DNA from: Cornus controversa | Taxonomy: Eukaryota; Streptophyta; Magnoliopsida; Cornales; Cornaceae | Length of the DNA stretch: 64,000 nt | NCBI GenBank assembly: GCA_026545225.1 | Contig: CM048851.1 | Span: 36,977,956 to 37,041,955, forward strand | Direction of reading: 5' to 3' | Shown here: in pieces, positions 22,753-32,900 of the stretch | Layout of the letters: each line of letters begins with the position of its first letter | How positions within the stretch are numbered: the stretch's first letter is position 1 | Translations under genes and position numbers: made by a program | The notes under the pieces: model-generated | What the model was told of the DNA's origin: nothing | The model's database searches: none | Seen by the model: the letters and a program-made list of their open reading frames with translations, nothing else

Positions 22753-22835
22753 GCCCCCCGCAAACTCAAGGTGAGTCATATGAAACCAACTTGAGTTTGG
22801 AGACAAAATCTTGAATACGGCTCGCGAAAGTAATC

Positions 22836-23400
22836 TGGTGATGTAACCAACTGTGGCTGCAAACACATACAAAGAAATTGCAAAAGAGTCGGAAAGACCG
22901 AAAGCGACTCATTGGAGCGAAAACTGATTTGAAAATCAAAAAAGGAGCTCGTTGAAAACAGCGACTTTGACATACAGATGTTCTGGCTCATGAAAACAAT
23001 CTGGTGATGTTACCAACAGTGGCTGAGAAACACATATAAAGAAGTTGCAAAAGAGCGAACTCGTTGGAGCGATGGTAAGACCGAAAACTGCTCGTTGGAG
23101 TGAAAACTGATTTGAAAATTAGAAAAGAAGGCTCGTTGAAATCAACAACTTTGACACACAGATGCTAGTGGGAGCCGATGAATTGAACTTAAACTGGGCT
23201 GTCATATTTTTCTTTTATTATCTGCATAAAAAAAAATTATAAGGCGGAAGCTATTTTCTACAATTGACCATTGTCAGATGCTAGTGGGAGCCGATGAATT
23301 GAACTTGAACTAGGCTGTCATATTTTTCTTTTATTATCTGTATAAAAAAAAAAAAAATTATAAGGCGGAAGCTATTTTCTACAATTGACCATTGTCTACC
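22836..23400. repeat. Two sets of tandem duplications inside the copia element
   Basis: A segment of about 170 bp (AATCTGGTGATGTAACCAAC...GAAAACTGATTTGAAAAT...) occurs at about 22829-22990 and again at 23010-23160. A segment of about 118 bp (GATGCTAGTGGGAGCCGATG...GACCATTGTC) is tandemly repeated at about 23160-23277 and 23278-23395. They occupy the place where gag would be. No protein is recognisable. Confidence 0.75.
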
Positions 23401-23485
23401 GGGGATGAAGCTAGTGATGCCATCCCCGGCGGTGACGACGATGGATTGAGAAAGATTTACCAAGGATCGGTTAGCTCTGATACCA

Positions 23486-23677
23486 TGTTAGAAATAAGAA
23501 GAGAGGAGATAATATCTCTGAATTGTATTAATGAATAGTATAGAAATAGTATACAGTGAAGACATATATATAGGAGAAGGAAAGAGTGGGGAGCAAGTTA
23601 TCCTATACATCAGAGGAATCCTAATTGGATGTGAAAAAAGATAAATATAAAATATAATATACTAATATATATTAACA
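23486..23677 (-). repeat. 5' LTR of the copia element, with adjoining primer site
   Basis: The LTR is 192 bp. On the minus strand it is followed by TGGTATCAGAGC (about 23474-23485), complementary to the 3' end of initiator tRNA-Met as in many Ty1/copia elements. Confidence 0.9.
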
Positions 23678-23682
23678 AATAC

Positions 23683-24292
23683 TATCATTTTTTTTTTATT
23701 TTATAGTTACTAATGTTTTACTTTCTCTTATTTTCCATGGTAAGGAACATAGCCAAATTCTCATGGACTCTTTTTCATCGTAACAAACACACCCAAATTG
23801 TTATAGACGACTATGAGAGAAATGATATTCTTAGTAAATTCAAAATTTCGAAAAGCACGAATCCTCTTACTCTCTTCTCAGAATTCGGGCTTTCCAAATT
23901 AGGAGAGCTCAACCCACACATGTCCAATCAATTCACCAGAAAAAAAAAATAAATAAATTCAGGTTTGGATTCTCAAATGCAAAGCTGACCATAATTGTTA
24001 AAATTTGAATAAAAAATGGATCGGTTGGTGGGGCATAGAGGACCATCATCGTTAATGCGTTAGAAGTAGCTTATTATATCAAGCTGAGGGAAGTGATTGC
24101 TACAATGCTACGTGTACAAGTAGTCATTATTATGAATGTACGAAGTTCGCATAGTATCACCTTCGGAAAAAAGAAAAAAAAAAAAGAAAAAGAAAAAAAA
24201 AAGTTGGCATAGTATGTAATGATGTGGAAAAGAATATGGTTCTGTTGAAAGGAAGGATCATATAGTGTTGAGAGAGAGAGAGAGAGAGAGAG
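23683..24292 (+). promoter_or_regulatory. Upstream region and 5' leader of the nucleoredoxin-like gene
   Basis: No gene is present. The last bases before the ATG are an (AG)n run (24271-24292), typical of plant 5' leaders. The copia element ends about 615 bp upstream of the ATG, so it may lie close to or in the promoter. No certain TATA box can be assigned. Confidence 0.4.
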
Positions 24293-24687
24293 ATGAGGGG
24301 GGAGGTGAAGAAGGACAATAACAAGGAAGATGAATTCGAGGTTGTGAAGGAATTTGGTGAATCTAATGTGGTCTCTTGCTCTACATATTTGTCTCTATTG
24401 ACTTCCAATGATCGTGATTTTCTTCTCTCTCAGACTGGAACTCAGGTACTCTCTCTCTCTAAAAGCTCTCGCTCTCTCTAGAAGTTGTTAACAAGCCCTC
24501 TCCTGAGTCCTGACTTCAGGTTAACAAAGCTAGAACCAGGTTTATTCTTCATTTGATGTTTATTTTGGTTAAAATTTGAATATAATTTAGTTGCTAAATT
24601 AAGCACATGCAGTCAAGTTTAATTATTAATATCAATCTTACGTGGTTAATGATCTCCCTTAATCTTATTTTGTCGATGAAGGTGCTA

Positions 24688-24722
<35 letters not shown>

Positions 24723-27700
24723 ATATTAGCTATTTTAGTCCTACATCTTTGATTTTTGAATTTTCACACCCATACTAGAAATATAAAAATAAAAAAACCA
24801 AGATCCATACTTGCTAAAGATTGGGTATAATTTGCTAACAATTTTTATGATTATATCCAGTTATTTTCTTAGTAAAAAAAAAGTCCCTTAACACTAATAC
24901 TATGTTGATTATTGGCTTGTCCTACACTAAAATGATGTATAATTAAGTTGTCACCATAATCTTATAATTAATTAATTTATTTTTCTCTTAATCAATCCTT
25001 ATTCATTATTAAGTATTATCATAGAGTAGATCTAAGAGCCTAGCTGGTGCCAAATCGAGATATTCAGAATTAAGATGTTCAAAAACAACCTGGTTTATTT
25101 TTTTTTGGTTTTGTTTTGGTACAGTTTACCATTCTGTTAGGGATTTGTTTGATCTATTTGATGAGCTTTAAAAGATGACTCATCAGTACAATAGTACAGT
25201 TTACAGTTTTGCTTATTAATGTTTTAGGATAATCTCTTGTTTGAAGGTTGGGATTGTGTAAATCTTGTTTTATAATTATTTTCTTGTATATTTAGGTTGG
25301 CTAATTAAGATTATTGTTTCCAAGATTTTGGGCGTCAAACGCCCAAAATTCAAAATTCAGTGTTTATTTGAATATATACCCCTCCTTTTTTGGAATCAAA
25401 GGACTGTGTTCTAAGGAATATAGTGAAGTTTCCCTGATTTTTCTATATATATATGTATATATATATATGTTTTGAATGTAATTCCCTTTAATTAAGATCG
25501 ACAATGGATTTTTACTATAAAATGTTACATAAATTGAAATAATTTGAAGCTATTTGAATAAAATGAATTCAAAAGAGCCCTTAATATATACTTGTATGAT
25601 TCAGATCGAGCAACACCAGATAAAGACATTGTTTGGTTTGTTTACACTATTCTTCGCCCGGATAGCTTGAAAGTTATCTACTGGTAGTCTCCTTTGCAAT
25701 TTTCAAAGTGAATCTAATTAATTAGCAAAAATTTGTAGATGTCATTTATGTTTCCTTCTCGATCTTCTTTTGGTTTTGGAGTGTTGTGGCATTTTATCCA
25801 TCACACACTTTAGTTGTCACCAGTTAAAAAAAAAGCCAAACTTGTGGGGCTGTCTCTATTCTTTTTCATCAATTCAAGGGTGTTTGTTACTCTCTCTGGA
25901 CAACAAAACCAAAGTAATATGTCACTTTCTCATTATTTTTCATTTTACCCTAATGTTAATGCTATATAGTATGTAATAAAGGAAAAAAAAACTTGGCTGC
26001 TCTCGGTCCACCGGGTAAATCACAGCCGTAGATGTATAACATGCACGGGGCCCACCACCATATCTACGGTTGCGATTCACCCGGTGCATGGTGCACTGAG
26101 AACAGCCAATTTTTTTTTGAAATAAAGGTGATCATTTACACCCATGCAAATCCATATGGTTGGAGATCAAATGCAACCTTATGGTTGCGATTTGCCTTTT
26201 GTGTTTATGGTGTTTTTAGCACGAACTTTTGGGGAATAAATCGTAGTACTGTGGTACTTTTACATGACGTTAATTGCTTATAATGCTATATGGTACTTAA
26301 TGGTAGAACATCGGTCCTTTTCAAATTTCTATTAGCCTCACCGATGTTTCTCTAATCTGTTTATAATGCCAATATTATTGGAGTATTTTCTTCAAATTAA
26401 TTTTTCAATCATCAATTTTATATGCTCATGCTCTACTGTGTAATTTGAATATAATCCTGGTTAGCTTTACAAATTAAGCTATCGATAATATCTCCGTACT
26501 GTATTGGGCAAATTAAATGAGCTACAAATGCTTGCTTTTGTTCAACTTTCACAGTAAATTCAATTTTCTTGTAAATTGAACATGAAAATGGCTATGGTGC
26601 AATTGGACTCTGATTGAAAAAATGGTTTTTATCTCATTACGATGTAATGTTCAGTGGCTGGAGACTTGTGTCACTTATCATGGGGAACTAATTCCATTTA
26701 CTGCAGGTTAAAATTTCTGACCTCGAAGGCAAAGTTGTTGGCCTTTACTTCTCAGCCAACTGGTATAAACCATGTCAAAACTTCAACCAAGTTTTAGTTG
26801 ATGCTTACGAGCAGCTTAAAAGCTGTGGATCGGGTTTTGAGATTGTGTTTGTCTCCTCTGATGAAGACTTGGATGCATTTAACAATTATCGCTCAGGCAT
26901 GCCATGGCTTGCTATTCCATTTTCTGATTTGGAGACGAAGAAAGCATTGAACCAAAGGTTTGATATTGAAGGTATTCCTTGCTTAATCATTCTACAACCC
27001 AACTGTAGCAAAGACAATGCGACGTTATATGATGGAGTTGAACTCATTTACCGGTATGGGATACAAGCGTTTCCATTTACTAAAGAGAAGTTGGAGGAAT
27101 TGCAGAAGGAAGAGAAGGAAAAGCACGAAAAGCAGACTGTAATCACTTTGCTAACAAACCATGATAGAGACTTTCTCTTGGGTCATACCACACCTAAACG
27201 GGTCAGTTTCTACATCACTTGGCTTCTAAATTGACTTGGGTCTCAAACTCTAATTTGAGTCAACTTAACTTTGTATGTAATCATGACTAGGGAAAAATTA
27301 CAGACACAATAGTTTCTTGGCCTAAAATGAAAAGAAAATTAAAGAAGAAATAAAAATGTACTTTCCCGAGAAAATGTTGGATAAATTGGCTCAACTTTTA
27401 CTCTAGCTTTCTCAAGAACAATTCGAAAAAAGTCTAGCTTGTGATGACCATGAAACTGATTACTGGAAAGAAGGAAAAAGATTTCCGAACCACTCATTCC
27501 TTATTAACTCCTTACCAACCTTATCTCTACTTCCAATTTTATCAAATTCTACCAAATTCTTCAAGAGGTTTGCATCACTATTGTTAGTCAATTCTATTTT
27601 CACGTGAAACCCTCCAAAATCAATCAGGTTATGTTCAGTTGCATGGAATTGGAATTGGGGCAAATTTTCTCCAATTCTACCAATTCTAATTCCAACGCTC

Positions 27701-29027
27701 CAATTCCATGCAGCCGAACATAGCCTCAATTCTATTTGCATGTGAAACCATCAAAGATCTCTCTAGACACTACTTGACTGCACATATCAAGTACTGAACT
27801 CAGTATGACTGACTCAAAACTTTATTTCATTTCTAGATTATTATAAAATTTCAAATTCTCTCTATTGATGGCCAATGAAGCTTGTTTTCTAGAAAGAGCC
27901 ACCTTTTGGAAATTCTATTTTCTTTAATGAACGGCAACCTGTGATTAACTCTGTACAAAGTAGGGAAGGTACTCGATCCTCAATGCGGTCTAAAATATTC
28001 TCGATCCTCAATGTCAATGCGGTCTAAATTCTCTCGATCCTCAATGTCAATGCGGTCTAAATTCTATCTTCTTGCGTGCATATGACCATGAAGCTTTATT
28101 GAAGCTGCCCTCATTTTCTGGCATGAAAATACGAAATAATTTGTTTAACAAAGTTCTAGTGAGAATTAAGGGATGATGACATACTAGTCACCATGCATTA
28201 AATTTTCAATAGTACAAGTTTTGTGGATTTGTTATATTTTGATAAAAGTCCCAACAACCTATCATGTTGTTAGTAGTTAAAGTTGAGTTCATGCATGCAT
28301 TTACCACTTGTACCATTGGGTCACAATGTTGGGATGGTAGGAACAAATGCATTATTCTTGACAAATGGATGTCTCTGTGGAATAACAGGTACCAGTTGCC
28401 TCCTTAATGGGCAAAACAGTTGGACTCTACTTCTCAGCTCAGTGGTGCCTTCCAGGAATGAAGTTCACTCCTAAACTAATCTCCATCTATCATAAGATTA
28501 AGCAAATACTGGGAGAAAAGGGTCAGGGTGATGATGAGGACTTCGAAATAGTGTTTGTGTCAAGTGATCGTGACCAAATGGCATTCGACTCGTACTTCAG
28601 TGCCATGCCATGGCTGGCATTGCCTTTTGGTGACCCAACCAACAAAAGCCTCACCAAGTACTTCAATATTCAAGGAATCCCAAGTTTGGTAATTGTGGGC
28701 AGGGATGGCAAAACCGTAACCAAGCAAGGGAGGAACCTCGTAAACTTGTATCAAGAAAATGCATACCCTTTCACTGAGGCCAGAGTGGAGGCACTAGGGA
28801 AGCAAATGGATGAAGAGGCTAAGAACCTCCCCCGATCGGAGTACCATGCTGGGCACCGCCATGAGCTCACATTGGTGTCTGAAGGCAATGGAGGAGGACC
28901 CTTTATATGTTGTGATTGTGATGAACAAGGGTCGGGTTGGGCCTACCAGTGCATCGAATGTGGGTACGAGGTGCACCCCAAGTGTGTGAGGGCCAAGGAT
29001 CATAGTCGTCGAACTGGTGATAGGTGA
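24293..29027 (+). CDS. Nucleoredoxin-like protein, two thioredoxin-fold domains plus DC1
   Basis: Three exons are joined by consensus GT-AG sites at phase 0: 24293-24445, 26707-27201 and 28389-29027, giving 428 residues. Nucleoredoxins are cytosolic/nuclear thioredoxin-fold oxidoreductases acting on oxidised client proteins. Each repeat begins LLTxxDRDFLL and continues GKxVGLYFSAxW; the exon 1/2 pair and the exon 2/3 pair are clearly an internal duplication. Domain 1 spans about residues 35-190 and domain 2 about 195-360. Residues 367-428 hold a Cys/His-rich DC1 (C1-like) tail (HAGHRHELTL, CCDCDEQG, CIECGYEVHPKC). The usual WCxxC redox site is altered in both domains: WYKPC at 70-74 and WCLPG at 235-239. 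Each keeps one cysteine, so dithiol chemistry within one domain is not possible. It fits the short two-domain plant class. No stops or frameshifts are present. Confidence 0.9.
25988..26118. mobile_element. Palindromic MITE in intron 1 of the nucleoredoxin-like gene
   Basis: The left arm TTGGCTGCTCTCGGTCCACC/GGGTAAATCACAGCCGTAGAT is matched by the reverse of the right arm, TTGGCTGTTCTCAGTGCACC...GGGTGAATCGCAACCGTAGAT. The two arms span nearly the whole element, leaving a short loop around ATGCACGGGGCCC. A-rich and T-rich tracts flank it. Transcribed within the intron it would form a long hairpin. Confidence 0.75.
27589..27760. mobile_element. Small MITE between two direct repeats in intron 2
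   Basis: 27627-27725 (99 bp) has inverted ends GGTTATGTTCAGTTGCATGG and, in reverse, GGCTATGTTCGGCTGCATGG, with TCA on both sides (27624-27626, 27726-27728). The surrounding segments (27592-27625 and about 27726-27759, TCAATTCTATTTTCACGTGA... versus TCAATTCTATTTGCATGTGA...) are direct repeats of about 34 bp. Confidence 0.6.
27970..28070. repeat. Short tandem repeat in intron 2
   Basis: Three copies of CTCGATCCTCAATG(TCAATG)CGGTCTAAA, about 30-35 bp each. Non-coding. Confidence 0.7.
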
Positions 29028-29361
29028 TTGAGCCGGTTAGGCTACATGATGAAGTTGTTAATTAGGCCGAGTGCTATGTGTTCTTCTTGAAGCTAAATTC
29101 ATGGGCTTTATCTGTTGACGTAAGTTTAATTGCTTGATGTATATGGAATTGGATTTTATGCATGTAGCTAGTTAAACTTTGAAAGTTATCTTAATAGGCT
29201 CATGCCCTGTGATGTTTATGGGTTGGAAGTAGAATTATTGAAGTGTCAGCACAGTGCTTAAATGGTCCAAATATATAGATTGATTGATTATGCTAGTTAG
29301 AACCATAAGGATGTGGTGTATCCAACAGCATTTCCCTCTTTAGTTTTGTGCCCATTCTGAT
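29028..29361. other. 3' region of the nucleoredoxin-like gene
   Basis: Non-coding, AT-rich. It probably contains the 3' untranslated region and polyadenylation site, though no single signal can be fixed. Confidence 0.4.
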
Positions 29362-29769
29362 CAGGAATGCACAAAAGATGGGTGAAATTGAAAATTTGAA
29401 CCCAATCAGCAGTTTGGTTTGGTTTTGGTTCCAAAATTACAGAACCATGATTCAATTATGATTTAGAATTCTTTATATTCGATTTGAACCAAACTATATA
29501 TATATATATATATTAATGTCATATTATTTATATATTTTTTTATGTTTGAAGTTACATTGTAGAACCGAATCTAACCAAATCTTTTTTACAGTTAGGTTCC
29601 ATAATTCTCATATTTTGATTTGATTTCAATTTTTGTGAACAAAACTACAGTAGAACCGAATCGAACCAAATACTTTTTACAGTTCAAATTGATTCGGTTC
29701 CATAATTTTTATGTTTCGGTTTTATTTCAACTTTTGTGAAACAAACCAAATCCAATAGTGTGTACCCTA
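29362..29769. mobile_element. Probable hAT-like MITE upstream of the pseudouridine synthase gene
   Basis: The left end AATGCACAAAAGATGGGTGA matches the left end of the element at 36608 (GGTGCACAAAGAATCGGTGA). The right end read in reverse starts TAGGGTACACA. The interior has repeated GAACCGAATC/GGTTCCATAATT motifs like those of the 36608 element. Flanking 8-mers match only partly (5 of 8), so this is an older or less certain copy. It ends 225 bp before the next ATG. Confidence 0.55.
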
Positions 29770-29994
29770 ATTCTTTATCAACTAGGCTTGAGATTTTAAT
29801 GCGGTACATATATATATATACATGTAAATATATTATGTATGTGAGAAATGACAATGATAGATGTTATCCACCGGAAAAATAAATAAATAACGGAACCATT
29901 ACTGAGTCGGCGTAACACGACTCCCTCAAAACTATTAACTCACTGTAGTTTCAGAACTGGTCTATCAAAATCCACGAAACTGATAACGAATAAG

Positions 29995-32900
29995 ATGCTC
30001 TCACTCCACTCTTGCAATTCTGTTATCTCCATAAAAGCCCTAAACTACTCGTCCTCTCTCTGCTTCTTCCTTCGAAACCCTAGAAGTTTCTCTAGGGTTC
30101 CGAGAACCATCCGAGTTTGTTCTGGTCTCGCCGGAGAGTATCCCAGTAAACCTCAAGAACTTCCCTCTGGCCGGCGAACCAGTTACGCCGGAGTCAGGTT
30201 GGAGGAGACTGTAGACACCAAATCTGGGAAGCTTAGGCTCGATTCATGGATTTCTTCTCGCATAACTGGCATAAGTAGAGCTCGCGTGCAATCGAGCATT
30301 CGATCAGGACTGGTCAGTGTTAATGGCCGTGTTATCGATAAGGTAACTTTCATTTCATATCACTGATTGATTGATTACTTTTTTCGCTTTATTCAAATTC
30401 CAATCAACAATGAAGAATTTAAATATTAATATGATTACAGAGGAGATTCACTTAAATCCGGAAATTTGTCTCTGTTTGGTTGCCGAGAACATTAGGGAAA
30501 GAATATTAACATCTTCAGCTTTCTTTCTTGTTAAAGTTTCAGGAAAACAAGTACTAACTTTAACAAATTGAACCAAAAGAAACTAAAATTCGTAAATTAT
30601 TTTGATTTTTACATGAAATGAAACTAAATTAAGTATAAACTTAATTACTAGTTTTTCACCCTGGTTCTTTAGCAAGTAAGTTTACATTTGATTATCTTTC
30701 TTTCAGGTCAAGGTTGGCAAATTTAAATATAATGAGATAATGTATATAAACAGAAGAGCAACCTGGACACTCCATAGCTGGCTTAATGTCTAAATCAATA
30801 GGACTAAGCCAGCCAATCTTCTGATTCTTGTGACCTTTGAGAATATTATTGTTACGGTGCCCAGCAGCAGAGCGTGCTTTTGCTTTGATTATGCCATTTT
30901 GACAATTGAAGCTCTGTTTTAGACTCTATGGAGAAGTGTTTCAGAAAATTTTGTTTCTAACAGCGAAAAATACTGATTTTATATTTAAAGTGATGCTTTA
31001 ACTGAAGCTAATTAAAAGAGGAATTATCTCAAGCTTGATATCAGAAATGTCTATCAAGATAAATGGGGGCTTGAGAAAACGAATTCTCTCAGCAAAATTT
31101 TTCTTACGAGCTGTTCTCCATCAAAACAACGAGAATCCTAACTAATAATTTTGAGATTATGCTCTTCTACCTGCCTAAAATGTACTTTTCTTTTGTGGTA
31201 CATCATACATGTTTGAGCTATTCTAAAAATGATTTATATGGTTGAGCAGGTTGCTTACATGGTCAGAGATGGGGATAAGGTTAATTGCACAATATCTGAG
31301 TTGCAACCCTTAAGGGCCGAACCAGAAGATATACCTTTGAATATTGTATTCGAAGATGAGCATGTGCTAGTTGTTAATAAACCTGCGCACATGGTAAGGG
31401 TCTACATCCATATTCAATTTGAGTTTGATGTTGTTCTATCATCATCGTTATCATCATCATAATTAATATTAGGGAAAAATAAAAAAATTATCCCGCATTT
31501 GCAGATAACCTGCCTGAACTTCAAAAAGACTCTAAATTATGAAAGATTTGCAAATAATCCCATTTCCGTCATTTAGCTGTGAGCATAGTAATGAATAACA
31601 TAGCTGCTCTTATGTAGAAATGAAAAAATTGAGTTAAGAAAATGATTTAAAAAAAAAAAAATTTGTCCAAAATTAAGTTAAAATTCAAAGATGTACTTTT
31701 GAAATAATTTGACCTATTTCTCCATATTCGAGTCCCAAAAATGGATCCCTCCATTTATATTTTATCCAGAAGTAATTTAATCCACAAAAAAGACACATTG
31801 GTCAAAATATAATATTAATATGTCATATGAGGTGAACACGACTTTTTTCTTGCATTTTACCGTTAATATTATTATTTGTAACAAATTTGACACGCACAGA
31901 ATGCAAGCATGTGCTTGCTCACGCACACATAGAGCCGGTTATACAAGGTTTGGTGGATTTGTTGACTGAACCATGTATAAATGGTGTTGTGTTCAATATA
32001 ACATTTTCTCGTCTAATATATTTGCTTCCCTAGGGTCAGTTGCTTTTGATATGTCTGGCTGACCTGTAAAAATACAGCTTTAGGTTGTGCAAGAAGTTCA
32101 GTTCTGCTTACAGTCCTACTAACTTATTGGGTTAGACAGTTTCAGTAATTTTTTTAGAATTGCTAGATTTTGTTACTGATTGAAGCAAATTAGGATTACG
32201 CATTCTAACCCAGGACTTGGGACTTAGTTTTGTGCCACTGGGTTCTCTCACATTTGACACAACAATAGTAAATTGCAATATAAATTGAACCGTGGCTGTT
32301 CTTGCTTGTAATTAACACTTGAACCTTTCGCTAACGTTGAAAATGGCAATCTTTTTCTTATGATATAGGTTGTTCATCCTGCACCTGGCAATGCTACTGG
32401 AACTCTCGTAAATGGCATTCTTCACCATTGCAGTCTTCCCATGGTTGCATTTCCTAACCAGGAAGTACTCTCTGAGGAAGGGGATATTTCTGACGATGAG
32501 TTTAGTAGCTTTTCTCCCGAACAAGGCCATAATGAAGGTATAGGTTCTGGCATGTGCGAGGCATCTATTCGCCCAGGAATTGTGCATAGATTAGACAAAG
32601 GTACCAGTGGATTGCTTGTTGTTGCAAAGGTGATTTTTTCATGCTCCCAATCTCCAGAAATCAGTAGATTAGGTCCAAGTTGCCCCTCATGTTTTTGCAC
32701 TTTGATTTGCCGTTGGGCAAAAATACAATCTTGCCAATTTTATGTCCCTTCCGCACTGATGGCAGGATGAGCATTCCCACTCTCAGTTATCTGAACAATT
32801 CAAGAAACACACTATCCAGAGAGTATACATCAGTCTTACCTGTGGATTGCCCTCACCACTTTCAGGACGTATTGACATTCCAATAGGTCGTGATTTGAAT

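Larger units (their letters stand above)
20110..23677 (-). mobile_element. Chimeric, truncated Ty1/copia retrotransposon
   Basis: The outer LTRs of 192 bp (20110-20301 and 23486-23677) differ at 4 positions (about 98% identity) and are flanked by a perfect AATAC duplication (20105-20109, 23678-23682). Read on the minus strand, the element runs: 5' LTR, primer site TGGTATCAGAGC (initiator tRNA-Met type), a non-coding repeat region, the 3' end of a related but different copia element with its own LTR (22566-22752), part of integrase, RT and RNase H, a purine tract (GTTTGAGGGGGAGTG), and the 3' LTR. Gag, protease and the integrase N-terminus are absent. The high LTR identity indicates a recent insertion. 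Confidence 0.9.

Noticed and set aside
23474-23485. TGGTATCAGAGC primer site suggesting a pararetrovirus insertion
   Set aside because: The same initiator tRNA-Met site is used by copia elements, and here it adjoins a true LTR with TSD and a copia-type integrase-RT-RNase H order. No viral movement or coat protein is present.
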